Positions 20,591 through 29,751 are shown, numbered from the stretch's first letter. The stretch: DNA of 64,000 nt from Lacinutrix sp. Bg11-31 (GCF_002831665.1 NZ_CP025118.1:2046001-2110000); one strand, 5' to 3'. Notes: generated by a model not told the origin, from the letters alone. A program made the numbers and translations.

Positions 20591-21694
20591 TTACTTATTT
20601 TTTATATTATTTATAAACTCGTCAAATAAGTAAGACGAGTCGTGTGGTCCAGGACTTGCTTCTGGATGATATTGAACAGAGAAAACATTTTTAGATTTCA
20701 TTTTTATTCCTGCAACAGTATTGTCATTTAAATGTACATGTGTGATTTCTACATCTTCATGAGCTTCTGTCTCTTCTCTATTAATAGCAAAACCATGGTT
20801 TTGAGAAGTAATTTCTCCTTTACCTGTTACCAAGTTTTTTACAGGATGATTAATTCCTCTGTGACCATTATGCATTTTATAAGTAGAAATACCATTAGCT
20901 AATGCTATTACTTGATGTCCTAAACAGATTCCAAACAATGGCAAATTTCTTTTTATAATTTCTTTTGCTAGATCTTGAGCTTCTATTAATGGTTCTGGAT
21001 CTCCAGGTCCATTTGATAAAAAATAACCGTCTGGCTTGAAAGCTTCTAAAGCTTCAAACTTAGAATTATAAGGAAAGACTTTTATATAAGCATCTCTTTT
21101 TGCTAAGTTTCTTAAGATATTCTTTTTAATACCTATATCTAAAGCTGCTATTTTAACTGAAGCATTTTCATCTCCAACAAAATAAGGTTCTTTAGTCGAT
21201 ACTTTTGATGCTAGCTCTAAACCATTCATGTTTGGCGTATCTGCCAATTGTTTTTTAAGCGCGTCGATATTTTCAATATCTGTAGAAATAACAGCATTCA
21301 TTGCTCCATTATCACGAATGTATGCTACAAGTGCTCTTGTATCTACATCTGAAATTGCTAATAAATTATTTTGATTAAGAAAATCCTCTAATGAACCATC
21401 TGCTGCTTCCCGAGAAAAATTATAACTAAAATTTTTACAAATTAACCCTGCAATTTTAACAGAATCAGATTCTACCTCTTCATTATTAACACCATAGTTT
21501 CCAATATGCGCATTGGTAGTAACCATTAATTGACCGTAATAAGAAGGGTCTGTGAAGATTTCCTGATAACCTGTCATTCCTGTATTAAAACAGACTTCTC
21601 CAAATGCACTTCCTTCTTTTCCAACTGCCTTACCATGGAAAATGGTTCCATCTGCTAATAATATTAATGCTTTTTTTAATTTTTGGTATTTCAT
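20591..21694 (-). CDS. carA: Carbamoyl-phosphate synthase small (glutaminase) subunit
   Basis: It releases ammonia from glutamine for the CarB subunit, feeding pyrimidine and arginine synthesis. The 367 residues contain the N-terminal CPSase-small domain (with TGMTGYQEIFTDPSYYGQ) and a class I amidotransferase domain. The latter has the nucleophile Cys in FGICLGHQVIALANG and the catalytic His and Glu in QYHPEASPGPHDS. carB is not in the window. The gene lies downstream of two unknown secreted-protein genes, with a repeated terminator just before it. The ATG at 21694 fits the family N terminus. Confidence 0.97.
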   Translation of the reverse strand: MKYQKLKKALILLADGTIFHGKAVGKEGSAFGEVCFNTGMTGYQEIFTDPSYYGQLMVTTNAHIGNYGVNNEEVESDSVKIAGLICKNFSYNFSREAADGSLEDFLNQNNLLAISDVDTRALVAYIRDNGAMNAVISTDIENIDALKKQLADTPNMNGLELASKVSTKEPYFVGDENASVKIAALDIGIKKNILRNLAKRDAYIKVFPYNSKFEALEAFKPDGYFLSNGPGDPEPLIEAQDLAKEIIKRNLPLFGICLGHQVIALANGISTYKMHNGHRGINHPVKNLVTGKGEITSQNHGFAINREETEAHEDVEITHVHLNDNTVAGIKMKSKNVFSVQYHPEASPGPHDSSYLFDEFINNIKNK

Positions 21695-21734
21695 AAATGT
21701 AGTCGTTATGTCAAAAAGTTTAGCAAAATTGCAT

Positions 21735-21771
21735 AAAAAAAAGGATAAACTAAAATAGTTTATCCTTTTTA
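21735..21771 (-). terminator. Terminator, copy 1 of a repeated sequence
   Basis: aaggataaacta and tagtttatcctt flank 3 bases within A and T runs. It lies just past the stop of the 231-residue gene and closely matches hairpins at 22534 and 23376. Confidence 0.9.
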
Positions 21772-21790
21772 TATTAAATGCTTATTAACA

Positions 21791-22486
21791 TTACAGAGAA
21801 TTGTAACGTTTAATAATTTTTATTACATCTTCTTCTTTCTTATATGATAGTTTTTCAGATTTAACAAACTTTGTTATTTCATTCTTTTTATCATTCAAAA
21901 TTGAAAGTATATTACTTTTCTTTAAGTTTATTTCTATTGCAGTTTTATTGTTTTTAGTTATAAAATAGATGTTTGAAATTTTCAACCTATTCATAGTCAT
22001 CATCTTTTTGGTCATTGGATTAACTTTTCCTTTGATTACTTTTCCTATGTAGCCTTTTAAAAATGAAACTTTCTCTCCATTTTCTAAAGTAAAAAGATAA
22101 CGACTTCCTGAATTGTCAATTAAATATTTTTTTGCAATTGTATTATTAAAATCAACATAATTTATAACAGCATCATTATAGATGAATATAGAATCTTTAT
22201 TAATTTTTGTAACAATCCTATCTGAGTAAGCATCGTAATTTACGTTAGGCAACTTAAAAGAATCACCTGACATCGTTTTTAATATAGCTGTTCTATCATC
22301 CTTAAAAACTAAAGTAGTCCCATTAAAATCAGAACTGTTTAATGATTTAAAATTTCCATTATTAGATTTTTCTAGTAAATTTTGAAACCTAGTACTTTCA
22401 TCGGATATATCAACAAAGTTTTGAGAAAAACTAATGCTAATACTAAATAGTGTTAAAAAAAGAACATTAAAGTTAATGTTTTTCAT
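21791..22486 (-). CDS. Secreted protein of unknown family (paralog A)
   Basis: This 231-residue protein has a Sec signal peptide (about 1-21, ending SFSQ) and no recognised domain. The body is predicted beta-rich, then Lys-rich and helical at the C terminus. It shares with its neighbour the order VNPMTKKMM, a Tyr-Phe strand, LKKSNIL, a lysine-rich helix and the ending YNSL, so the two are tandem paralogs of clearly diverged sequence. There is no lipobox and no T9SS tail, so the periplasm is the likely location. It has its own terminator, but its upstream region lacks an exact flavobacterial promoter, unlike that of paralog B. Confidence 0.7.
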   Translation of the reverse strand: MKNINFNVLFLTLFSISISFSQNFVDISDESTRFQNLLEKSNNGNFKSLNSSDFNGTTLVFKDDRTAILKTMSGDSFKLPNVNYDAYSDRIVTKINKDSIFIYNDAVINYVDFNNTIAKKYLIDNSGSRYLFTLENGEKVSFLKGYIGKVIKGKVNPMTKKMMTMNRLKISNIYFITKNNKTAIEINLKKSNILSILNDKKNEITKFVKSEKLSYKKEEDVIKIIKRYNSL

Positions 22487-22533
22487 GTTTTCTTTATTTA
22501 ATATTACATCATCAATAACTGTACCTTAAACAC

Positions 22534-22572
22534 AAAAAAAAGGATAAACTAATATAGTTTATCCTTTTTTTC
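22534..22572 (-). terminator. Terminator, copy 2 of a repeated sequence
   Basis: aaggataaacta and tagtttatcctt flank 3 bases, with A and T runs outside. It ends the 239-residue gene and is nearly identical to copies 1 and 3. Confidence 0.9.
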
Positions 22573-22591
22573 TGTTTAACATTTATTAAAA

Positions 22592-23311
22592 TTATAAAGA
22601 ATTATAATATTTAAAAACTTTAGAAACATCTTCATCCTCATTAATATTTAGCTTATTTTCCTTTATAAAGCTTTTTACTTCGCTTTTGTTACTGGCCATA
22701 ATTTTTAATATCGCAGACTTCTTAAGCTTAACCTCAGTCATTACTCCTTCACTTTCAGTAAAATAAGTAGGAGAAAGAATAATCTTATCCCTTCCCATCT
22801 TTTGTTGAGTCATCGGGTTTATTCTAGTAGTTTTTATAGTTGTATTATAATACTTATACAATGACACTTTAGGACCTTGTTGTATCAACTCAACCATACT
22901 ATTGGCTCCTTTATTTGTGTTTTTCTTAACAAACAGTTTTTGTCCAATTCTAAATTTACTTAAGTCAGCAGAATTAAAGGCGAAAATTTTACCATTTTTA
23001 TCATCTATATCGTTTTCTATTAGAGCTTCTAACCGATTAGATTTAACATTAAAATTACAATTAGGTAAATCATAGCCTTTTCCCTTAATATCAAACACTT
23101 CTGCCTTATATATCCAATTTTCAAAAAGATAAAAAGTACCTTCATAATTATTAGATTTAGTAGATTGAATCCACATACCGCTTCTACTGTTAATATTCTG
23201 TATATCACTGGCATTATTTCCACCACCATCTGGTATTATAGTAGAAGAACTAGTTTGAGAAAAAGAAAGACTTGCACTTAACATAAGTGCCATAAAAAAT
23301 AATTTTTTCAT
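22592..23311 (-). CDS. Secreted protein of unknown family (paralog B)
   Basis: This 239-residue protein has a signal peptide (about 1-19, ending SFSQ). It contains INPMTQQKM, SPTYFTES, LKKSAILKIM and the C-terminal YYNSL, in the same order as the next gene, which makes the pair tandem paralogs. The central part (VFDIKGKGYDLPNCNFNVKS) also aligns with the paralog. No known domain was recognised. A perfect flavobacterial promoter lies directly upstream, overlapping the end of the terminator behind rplQ, so the gene is transcribed separately from the ribosomal operon. Confidence 0.72.
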   Translation of the reverse strand: MKKLFFMALMLSASLSFSQTSSSTIIPDGGGNNASDIQNINSRSGMWIQSTKSNNYEGTFYLFENWIYKAEVFDIKGKGYDLPNCNFNVKSNRLEALIENDIDDKNGKIFAFNSADLSKFRIGQKLFVKKNTNKGANSMVELIQQGPKVSLYKYYNTTIKTTRINPMTQQKMGRDKIILSPTYFTESEGVMTEVKLKKSAILKIMASNKSEVKSFIKENKLNINEDEDVSKVFKYYNSL

Positions 23312-23343
23312 AAAATATTGGTTAAAGATTTATAGTAATTACA

Positions 23344-23374
23344 CAAATATAGTGTCGTTATTTTGATTTTCAAA
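23344..23374 (-). promoter_or_regulatory. Consensus flavobacterial promoter for paralog B
   Basis: On the minus strand TTTG, 19 bases and TATATTTG give an exact match to both elements. The predicted start lies about 25 bases before the ATG at 23311. Confidence 0.8.
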
Positions 23375-23375
23375 C

Positions 23376-23416
23376 AAAAAAAAAGGATAAACTAAACTAG
23401 CTTATCCTTTTTTTTT
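23376..23416 (-). terminator. Terminator after rplQ, copy 3 of a repeated sequence
   Basis: aaggataaacta and tagcttatcctt flank 3 bases within long A and T runs, 17 bases past the rplQ stop. It ends the ribosomal protein cluster. Confidence 0.92.
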
Positions 23417-23432
23417 ATAATAGTTTTAATTT

Positions 23433-23903
23433 CTATTCCTCTTCATCGTTAGATGCTTTAGTCTCAACTGGTGCAGCTGTTGCTTTACCACCTCGACGGC
23501 TTCTACGTGTAGTTTTCTTAGCTTTATTGTCTGCGTTGTAGATTTCATTATAATCTACTAACTCAATCATAGCCATATCAGCGTTATCACCTAAACGGTT
23601 TCCTAACTTGATAATTCTTGTATAACCACCAGGACGATCACCAATTTTTGCTGCTACATCTCTAAACAATTCTGTAACGGCTTCTTTTTGACGTAATTTA
23701 GAAAAAACTAGACGACGATTATGTGTCGTATCATTTTTTGCTTTAGTAATCATTGGCTCAACAAAACCTCTTAAAGCTTTTGCTTTAGCTACTGTAGTAT
23801 TAATACGCTTATGCTCTATTAAAGAAGAAGCCATGTTTGCTAACATTGCTTTTCTGTGAGCCGTTTGACGACCTAAATGGTTTACTTTTTTTCCGTGTCT
23901 CAT
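23433..23903 (-). CDS. rplQ: Ribosomal protein L17 (bL17)
   Basis: This large-subunit protein has 156 residues. The conserved core ([53 protein letters not shown]) is followed by a C-terminal extension of about 30 residues, first basic ([11 protein letters not shown]) then acidic (SNDEEE). The extension makes it longer than the roughly 127 residues of the E. coli protein. It is the last gene of the ribosomal block, separated from rpoA by a long hairpin and closed by a strong terminator. Confidence 0.97.
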   Translation of the reverse strand: MRHGKKVNHLGRQTAHRKAMLANMASSLIEHKRINTTVAKAKALRGFVEPMITKAKNDTTHNRRLVFSKLRQKEAVTELFRDVAAKIGDRPGGYTRIIKLGNRLGDNADMAMIELVDYNEIYNADNKAKKTTRRSRRGGKATAAPVETKASNDEEE

Positions 23904-23982
23904 GACATTTGTTTTATCATCTTGCTACCAAACTCTTATTCGAGGAGCAAAATATGATTAATTATTTATTGTGTTGATTAAG

Positions 23983-24022
23983 TTTTAGAGTGTAATATTC
24001 AGTCGAATATTACACTCTAAAA
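23983..24022 (-). repeat. Perfect 18-bp inverted repeat between rpoA and rplQ
   Basis: Two 18-base arms beginning ttttagagtgtaatattc flank a 4-base loop (agtc). No U run follows on the minus strand, so it is not a standard terminator. An RNA processing site or a transcript-stabilising hairpin is more likely. Confidence 0.85.
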
Positions 24023-24026
24023 TTCT

Positions 24027-25019
24027 TTAATCTTTATCTAATTTGTATTTTGATAAGTCCATTCCGAAATTTAAACCTTTTACATTTACAAGCTCTTCAA
24101 GCTCAGTTAAAGATTTCTTACCGAAGTTACGGAACTTCATTAAGTCATTTTTATTAAAAGATACTAAGTCTCCTAGAGTATCTACTTCTGCAGCCTTTAA
24201 ACAGTTAAGCGCACGTACAGATAAATCCATATCTACTAACTTAGTTTTAAGTAACTGTCTCATGTGAAGAGATTCTTCATCATAAGTTTCCGTTTGAGCG
24301 ATTTCATCAGCTTCTAAAGTGATACGCTCATCAGAGAATAACATGAAGTGGTGAATTAACGTTTTTGCTGCTTCAGTTAAAGCATCTTGAGGTGTAATAG
24401 AACCATCTGATTGGATTTCGAAAACTAATTTTTCGTAATCTGTCTTTTGCTCTACACGGTAATTCTCAATGCTATACTTAACATTTTTTATTGGTGTGTA
24501 TATTGAATCAGTAAAAATTGTTCCTATTGGTGCTGAAGCTTTCTTATTTTCTTCTGCAGGAACATAACCTCTTCCTTTTTCAATTGTAATTTCCATTGTA
24601 ATACTTACTTTAGGATCTAAATTACAAATAACTAAATCTGAATTTAAAACTTGAAATCCTGAAATAAATTTTTGAAAATCACCTGCTGTAATTTTATCTT
24701 GACCTGAAATAGAAATAGAAACAGATTCGTTATCTACATCTTCTATTTGACGTTTAAAACGCATTTGTTTTAAGTTCAAAATAATTTCTGTTACATCTTC
24801 TACGACTCCAGCAATTGCTGAAAATTCGTGATCAACTCCTTCTATTCTAATAGATGTAATTGCAAATCCTTCTAAAGAAGATAATAAAACTCTTCTAAGA
24901 GCATTACCTACTGTTAATCCGTAACCTGGTTCTAGTGGTCTGAATTCGAATTTACCTTCGAAATCAGTAGAATCAATCATGATTACTTTATCAGGCTTCT
25001 GAAAATTAAATACTGCCAT
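24027..25019 (-). CDS. rpoA: DNA-directed RNA polymerase alpha subunit
   Basis: It forms the dimer that nucleates RNA polymerase assembly. The 330 residues include the N-terminal dimerisation domain ([20 protein letters not shown]) and insert domain. A linker leads to the C-terminal domain (about 250-325: [40 protein letters not shown]), which contacts upstream DNA and activators. It sits between rpsD and rplQ, the standard alpha-operon order. Confidence 0.98.
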   Translation of the reverse strand: MAVFNFQKPDKVIMIDSTDFEGKFEFRPLEPGYGLTVGNALRRVLLSSLEGFAITSIRIEGVDHEFSAIAGVVEDVTEIILNLKQMRFKRQIEDVDNESVSISISGQDKITAGDFQKFISGFQVLNSDLVICNLDPKVSITMEITIEKGRGYVPAEENKKASAPIGTIFTDSIYTPIKNVKYSIENYRVEQKTDYEKLVFEIQSDGSITPQDALTEAAKTLIHHFMLFSDERITLEADEIAQTETYDEESLHMRQLLKTKLVDMDLSVRALNCLKAAEVDTLGDLVSFNKNDLMKFRNFGKKSLTELEELVNVKGLNFGMDLSKYKLDKD

Positions 25020-25111
25020 ATTTTCTTCGTTTTAATTGTTATTTAGTTGCGCGGTTAATAAGTTTGAAGAACACTAAAAACCCTTTGGCCAAATACCAAT
25101 ATGATTAATTA

Positions 25112-25717
25112 TTATTTAGAGTATAATTCTACTATGAATTGCTCATTAATATTTTCTGGAATTTGAATTCTAGCAGGAATAGAAACAAAAGTTCCTTCCT
25201 TTGTTGCTGTATTCCATGTAATCCATTCGTAAACATTACTTGAGTTTGATAACGATCTTTCGATAGTTTCAAGAGATTTAGACTTTTCTCTAACAGCTAC
25301 AACATCACCAGCTTTTAATTGGTAAGATGGTACATTTACCAACTCTCCATTTACTGTAATATGTCTGTGAGATACTAGTTGTCTTCCTGCACTTCTTGTT
25401 GGTGCAACTCCCATTCTAAAAACTACGTTATCTAATCTAGATTCACATAATTGTAACAAAACTTCACCTGTAATCCCTGGAGATGCAGTTGCTTTTTTGA
25501 ACATGTTTCTAAATTGCTTTTCTAATACACCATAAGTGTATTTAGCTTTTTGCTTCTCCATTAATTGGATTGCATATTCAGATTTTTTACCACGACGACG
25601 TGCATTTCCGTGTTGTCCTGGTGGGTAATTTCTTTTTTCGAAAGCTTTATCGTCTCCGAAGATAGCTTCGCCAAATTTACGAGCTATTTTAGTTTTAGGA
25701 CCAGTATATCTTGCCAT
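25112..25717 (-). CDS. rpsD: Ribosomal protein S4 (uS4)
   Basis: This primary 16S rRNA-binding protein of 201 residues starts early 30S assembly. It has the N-terminal RNA-binding region ([40 protein letters not shown]) and an S4 domain ([20 protein letters not shown]). The N-terminal zinc-binding cysteines found in some S4 forms are absent. A terminator-like hairpin and a promoter-like site lie in the 193 bases upstream, so rpsD-rpoA may be a separate unit. S4 is a known autoregulator of the alpha operon in E. coli; no matching leader structure was established here. Confidence 0.97.
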   Translation of the reverse strand: MARYTGPKTKIARKFGEAIFGDDKAFEKRNYPPGQHGNARRRGKKSEYAIQLMEKQKAKYTYGVLEKQFRNMFKKATASPGITGEVLLQLCESRLDNVVFRMGVAPTRSAGRQLVSHRHITVNGELVNVPSYQLKAGDVVAVREKSKSLETIERSLSNSSNVYEWITWNTATKEGTFVSIPARIQIPENINEQFIVELYSK

Positions 25718-25820
25718 TTTAAATTGTTTTATGAGAGTGCTTGGTGAATTAAGGTCTTAATCTTATCCTTCGACTAGCGTTGATCTCTCGTTGATACTTG
25801 TTAATAATATTTTCAGTTTG

Positions 25821-25847
25821 CAAATTTACACAAAAAATTAATATCAA
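25821..25847 (-). promoter_or_regulatory. Putative promoter for rpsD-rpoA
   Basis: On the minus strand TTG, 16 bases and TAAATTTG give an exact -7 element with a spacer one base shorter than usual. The -33 element lies inside the hairpin at 25835-25873, so terminator and promoter overlap. Confidence 0.5.
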
Positions 25848-25873
25848 CTATATTAAATAGCTGATATTAATTT
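25832..25873 (-). terminator. Intrinsic terminator after rpsK
   Basis: aaattaatatca and tgatattaattt form a perfect 12-bp stem with a further 3-bp inner stem. On the minus strand it runs into a stretch of six T residues. It lies about 40 bases past the rpsK stop. Confidence 0.7.
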
Positions 25874-25910
25874 ATTTTGCATTTTGCATAACATTATTAA
25901 AATAATGCTA

Positions 25911-26303
25911 TTATACTCTTCTACGTTTTGGAGGACGACATCCATTATGTGGCAATGGAGTAACATCAATAATTTCTGTTACTTCAATACCTGCATTATG
26001 AATAGAACGAATAGCAGATTCTCTACCATTTCCTGGACCCTTTACGTAAACTTTAACTTTCTTTAAGCCAGCTTCTTTAGCTACACCTGATGCATCTTCT
26101 GCACAAAGTTGAGCCGCATAAGGTGTGTTCTTTTTAGAACCTCTAAACCCCATTTTTCCTGCAGATGACCATGATATCACGTCACCTTTTTTGTTTGTTA
26201 ATGAGATAATAATGTTGTTAAAAGATGCTGTTATGTGTGCTTCTCCAACAGATTCAACTATAACTTTACGTTTTTTAGCCGATTTTGCATTTGTCTTTGC
26301 CAT
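25911..26303 (-). CDS. rpsK: Ribosomal protein S11 (uS11)
   Basis: This protein of the 30S platform, near the mRNA exit, has 130 residues. Signature segments are [40 protein letters not shown] and the C-terminal [18 protein letters not shown]. The length matches the bacterial family. It follows rpsM after a 109-base gap with no obvious function. Confidence 0.98.
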   Translation of the reverse strand: MAKTNAKSAKKRKVIVESVGEAHITASFNNIIISLTNKKGDVISWSSAGKMGFRGSKKNTPYAAQLCAEDASGVAKEAGLKKVKVYVKGPGNGRESAIRSIHNAGIEVTEIIDVTPLPHNGCRPPKRRRV

Positions 26304-26412
26304 ATTTCTATAGTTCTAAGTAGTTAGTTGATAGTCGCTAGAATCCTAAACCTAAATAATTTCAAACAGATTCTTTCCAACGTCTAAACACTAAAGACCA
26401 AATTTCTAATTA

Positions 26413-26787
26413 TTATTTAGTTGCCTTTTTCTTGTTCGCAACAGTTTTCCTTCTACCTTTTCTGGTTCTAGAGTTATTTTTAGTACGTTGACCTCTTAAA
26501 GGTAAACCAGCTCTATGACGTATACCTCTGTAACACCCAATATCCATTAATCGCTTAATGTTTAATTGTGTTTCAGAACGTAATTCGCCTTCAATTGTAA
26601 ATGTTCCAACGGCATCACGAATGGCTGCTATTTGATCATCGTCCCAATCTTGAACTTTAATACTTTCGTCTACTTTAGCTGATGCTAAAATTTCTTGTGA
26701 TCTGCTTCTACCTACTCCGTAGATATAAGTTAATGAGATCACTCCTCTTTTGTTTTTTGGTATATCTACACCTGCAATTCTAGCCAT
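26413..26787 (-). CDS. rpsM: Ribosomal protein S13 (uS13)
   Basis: This 30S head protein contacts L5 and the P-site tRNA. Its 124 residues include an N-terminal [23 protein letters not shown] segment in the usual form and a helix-two-turn-helix. The C-terminal tail is basic ([26 protein letters not shown]). It starts 2 bases after the rpmJ stop, so the two are tightly coupled. Confidence 0.98.
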   Translation of the reverse strand: MARIAGVDIPKNKRGVISLTYIYGVGRSRSQEILASAKVDESIKVQDWDDDQIAAIRDAVGTFTIEGELRSETQLNIKRLMDIGCYRGIRHRAGLPLRGQRTKNNSRTRKGRRKTVANKKKATK

Positions 26788-26789
26788 AA

Positions 26790-26906
26790 TTATCCTTGTC
26801 TTTGTTTGAATCTAGGATTCTTTTTGTTAATGACATAAAGTCTACCTTTTCTACGCACGATTTTACAATCTACGCTTCTCTTTTTAACTGATGCTCTTAC
26901 TTTCAT
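26790..26906 (-). CDS. rpmJ: Ribosomal protein L36 (bL36)
   Basis: This is a 38-residue protein of the 50S subunit, starting [20 protein letters not shown] and ending NPRFKQRQG. It has the normal family length and sits between infA and rpsM as expected. Only one cysteine is present, so this is the zinc-free (C-minus) form rather than the four-ligand zinc ribbon. The ATG at 26906 is 5 bases after the infA stop. Confidence 0.95.
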   Translation of the reverse strand: MKVRASVKKRSVDCKIVRRKGRLYVINKKNPRFKQRQG

Positions 26907-26911
26907 CGTAA

Positions 26912-27127
26912 TTAGTATCTATAAGTTATGCGAGCCTTAGTTAAATCATAAGGGCTCATTTCTAATTTTACTTTATCACCAGGTAACAACTTAATATAAT
27001 GCATACGCATTTTACCCGATATGTGTGCTGTCACAATGTGACCGTTTTCTAATTCTACACGAAACATCGCATTTGATAATGCTTCAATGATTGTTCCGTC
27101 TTGTTCTATTGCTGCTTGTTTTGCCAT
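26912..27127 (-). CDS. infA: Translation initiation factor IF-1
   Basis: It binds the A site of the 30S subunit during initiation. It is a single S1/OB-fold protein of 71 residues, with [36 protein letters not shown] and [13 protein letters not shown]. The position between secY and rpmJ is standard for this phylum. No map (methionine aminopeptidase) gene or adk gene lies beside it, unlike many Firmicutes. Confidence 0.98.
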   Translation of the reverse strand: MAKQAAIEQDGTIIEALSNAMFRVELENGHIVTAHISGKMRMHYIKLLPGDKVKLEMSPYDLTKARITYRY

Positions 27128-27189
27128 ATATATTCTTTTTAGTAATCTATATGCAATTACCTTGCCTAGATTTCTAAACCTTATTTACA

Positions 27190-28545
27190 TTAAGCTACTG
27201 CTTTTCTGTTTTTACCAGTTTTCATCAAGCCATCATAGTGTCTATTTAACAAGTAAGAATTTACTTGTTGCATAGTATCGATTGCAACTCCAACCATAAT
27301 TAATAATGATGTTCCACCAAAGAACAATGCCCAACCTGATTGCACTCCCATTAATTTGAAAACAAATGCTGGAAATATTGCAATTAAGGCTAAAAATATT
27401 GAACCTGGCAAAGTTATTTGAGACATAATCTTGTCTAAATATTCTGATGTTTCAGATCCTGGACGTATACCTGGTATAAAACCTCCACTACGTTTTAAAT
27501 CGTCTGCCATCTTATTTGTAGGTACAGTAATAGCTGTGTAAAAATATGTAAATATAATAATTAACAATGCAAATACAATATTATACCATAATCCAAACAT
27601 ATCAGAAAAATTAGCAATCATCCATTGCCCAGCTGTCGTTTCTTTTAATAAAGATGAACCACCTATTAAACCGGGTACAAACATTATAGCTTGTGCAAAG
27701 ATAATTGGCATTACACCAGAAGCATTAAGCTTTAATGGAATAAATTGTCTTGCTCCACCAAATACATTTTTCTCGTATCCTCCTGTTGCAGATCTTCTTG
27801 CGTACTGTACTGCTATTTTTCTAACAGCCATTACTAATAATATTGATGCTGCAATAATAGCAAACCAAATTAGTATTTCAAAAAGGATCATCATAGCTCC
27901 ATTACCTGTAGTAAATCTAGCACTCATATTCTGTAAGAACGACTTTGGTAATGTTGCAATAATTCCAACCATAATTAATAAAGAGATTCCATTACCAATA
28001 CCTTTATCGGTAATTTTTTCTCCTAACCACATTGCAAAAATACAACCTGTTACTAATATTACTATAGATGAAAAGTAGAATACGCCACCTTGACCTAACA
28101 AGAATGCAGAATCCGGAATACCAAACATTGGTCCTAAACTAGCTAAATAACCTGGTGCTTGTACTAAACAAATACCTATGGTTAACCATCTTGTAATCTG
28201 AGTTATTTTCTTTTGTCCACTAGCACCTTCTTTTTGAAGCTTCTGTAAATAAGGAATAGCAATTCCCATTAACTGAACTACAATAGAAGCAGAGATGTAT
28301 GGCATAATACCTAAAGCAAAAACAGATGCATTTGCAAAAGCTCCGCCAGTAAAGGCATTTAATAAACCAAATATTCCACCACCATCTGCTTTACCTTGTA
28401 AGCTTGCTAATTGCGAAGCATCGATTCCTGGTAAAACAACTTGTGCTCCAAAACGATAAACTAATAATAAACCTAAAGTAAATATGATTCGGTTTCTTAG
28501 TTCTTCGATTTTCCAAACATTCTTTATCGTTTCTATAAATTTCAT
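27190..28545 (-). CDS. secY: Protein translocase subunit SecY
   Basis: This is the channel of the Sec translocon. Its 451 residues hold about ten membrane segments. Conserved parts include the plug and first segments (LGLLLVYRFGAQVVLPGIDA), RRSATGGYEKNVFGGARQFI and the cytoplasmic loop before RSGGFIPGIRPGSETSEYLD, which contacts SecA and the ribosome. It is co-transcribed with the spc-type ribosomal genes, 15 bases after rplO. Confidence 0.98.
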   Translation of the reverse strand: MKFIETIKNVWKIEELRNRIIFTLGLLLVYRFGAQVVLPGIDASQLASLQGKADGGGIFGLLNAFTGGAFANASVFALGIMPYISASIVVQLMGIAIPYLQKLQKEGASGQKKITQITRWLTIGICLVQAPGYLASLGPMFGIPDSAFLLGQGGVFYFSSIVILVTGCIFAMWLGEKITDKGIGNGISLLIMVGIIATLPKSFLQNMSARFTTGNGAMMILFEILIWFAIIAASILLVMAVRKIAVQYARRSATGGYEKNVFGGARQFIPLKLNASGVMPIIFAQAIMFVPGLIGGSSLLKETTAGQWMIANFSDMFGLWYNIVFALLIIIFTYFYTAITVPTNKMADDLKRSGGFIPGIRPGSETSEYLDKIMSQITLPGSIFLALIAIFPAFVFKLMGVQSGWALFFGGTSLLIMVGVAIDTMQQVNSYLLNRHYDGLMKTGKNRKAVA

Positions 28546-28560
28546 ATTCTCTAGTAGGTC

Positions 28561-29013
28561 TTATAAAGTTGCAGCTTCTCCTCCAGCAGCTTCAATAGCA
28601 GCTTTCGCAGTAGCAGTAAATTTATGTGCAGTTACAGTTAACTTAGTTTTTAACTCTCCTCTTCCTAAGATTTTTACAAGCTCGTTTTTACCAGCTAATC
28701 CTAAAGAAACGATTGTTTCAAAATCTAATGTATCCTTAATTTTCTTTTCATCAACTAATCTTTGTAAAGTATCTAAGTTAATACCTTGATGTTCTTTACG
28801 ATTGATATTTGTAAAACCAAATTTAGGTACACGTCTTTGAAGAGGCATTTGACCACCTTCAAAACCAACCTTCTTAGAATAACCAGATCGAGATTTTGCT
28901 CCTTTGTGACCACGTGTTGCAGTACCACCTTTTCCAGAACCTTGTCCTCTACCTATTCTTTTTCCTTGATTTTTTACTGAACCTTCTGCAGGTTTTAAAT
29001 TACTTAAATTCAT
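28561..29013 (-). CDS. rplO: Ribosomal protein L15 (uL15)
   Basis: This large-subunit protein has 150 residues, with the glycine/arginine-rich N-terminal extension that enters the rRNA core (RIGRGQGSGKGGTATRGHKG) and a globular C-terminal domain. The signature around VTAHKFTATAKAAIEAAGGEA is present. It lies between rpmD and secY. Confidence 0.97.
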   Translation of the reverse strand: MNLSNLKPAEGSVKNQGKRIGRGQGSGKGGTATRGHKGAKSRSGYSKKVGFEGGQMPLQRRVPKFGFTNINRKEHQGINLDTLQRLVDEKKIKDTLDFETIVSLGLAGKNELVKILGRGELKTKLTVTAHKFTATAKAAIEAAGGEAATL

Positions 29014-29026
29014 TTTTCAGTATATG

Positions 29027-29209
29027 TTATTTAGCTCCTTCTACAGAAACTAAGTGATTAACTTTTCTAATCATTCCTAAAATATTAGGAGTGTCATCGT
29101 GCTCAATAGTTTGTCCTACCTTTTTTAAACCTAAAGCTAACAATGTTAACTTTTGTCTTTTAGTACGGTTGATCGCGCTCTTAACTTTTGTTACTTTTAT
29201 CTTTGCCAT
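29027..29209 (-). CDS. rpmD: Ribosomal protein L30 (uL30)
   Basis: This 60-residue large-subunit protein contains KVKSAINRTKRQKLTLLALG and the core GQTIEHDDTPNILGMIRKV. The length equals the bacterial family norm. It lies 11 bases after rpsE and 13 before rplO in the continuous minus-strand run. Confidence 0.97.
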   Translation of the reverse strand: MAKIKVTKVKSAINRTKRQKLTLLALGLKKVGQTIEHDDTPNILGMIRKVNHLVSVEGAK

Positions 29210-29220
29210 TTCTGTAAATA

Positions 29221-29745
29221 TTAACCGTTAAAAACTTTCTCTAAAGATATTCCTCTTTCACGAGCAATAGTTTGAGCACTTCTTAATTGCAATAATGCAT
29301 CGAAAGTAGCTTTTACTACGTTATGTGGATTAGATGATCCTTGAGATTTAGATAGTACATCGTGTACCCCAACTGCTTCTAATACAGCTCTTACAGCTCC
29401 ACCAGCAATTACTCCTGTACCAGGAGCTGCAGGGATGATGTTTACTCGTCCTCCACCGTATTTACCTTTTTGTTCATGAGGTAATGTTCCTTTGATAATA
29501 GGAATACGTACAAGGTTCTTTTTAGCATCTTCAATAGCTTTTGCAATTGCACTTGCTACATCTTTAGACTTTCCTAAACCATGTCCTACAACACCTGCTT
29601 CATCACCAACCACTACGATTGCTGAAAAACCAAATGCTCTACCACCTTTTGTTACTTTAGTAACTCTTTGCACACCAATTAAACGATCTTTAAGATCTAA
29701 ACCACTTGGTTTTACTAACTCTGCACTTCTGTATTTTTTATACAT
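29221..29745 (-). CDS. rpsE: Ribosomal protein S5 (uS5)
   Basis: This decoding-fidelity protein near the mRNA entry has 174 residues. The N-terminal double-stranded-RNA-binding-like domain carries [20 protein letters not shown] and [16 protein letters not shown]. The C-terminal domain has [20 protein letters not shown] and [15 protein letters not shown]. The tract around KGGRAFGF looks intact, with no resistance-type change evident. Confidence 0.98.
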   Translation of the reverse strand: MYKKYRSAELVKPSGLDLKDRLIGVQRVTKVTKGGRAFGFSAIVVVGDEAGVVGHGLGKSKDVASAIAKAIEDAKKNLVRIPIIKGTLPHEQKGKYGGGRVNIIPAAPGTGVIAGGAVRAVLEAVGVHDVLSKSQGSSNPHNVVKATFDALLQLRSAQTIARERGISLEKVFNG

Positions 29746-29751
29746 AATTTC

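Noticed and set aside
23376..23416. CRISPR-like interpretation of the three similar hairpins
   Set aside because: Copies are 800 bases apart, separated by genes and end in T runs, which fits terminators.
28484..28789. Plus-strand ORF of 101 codons opposite secY and rplO
   Set aside because: Both minus-strand genes are highly conserved, so this is antisense noise.
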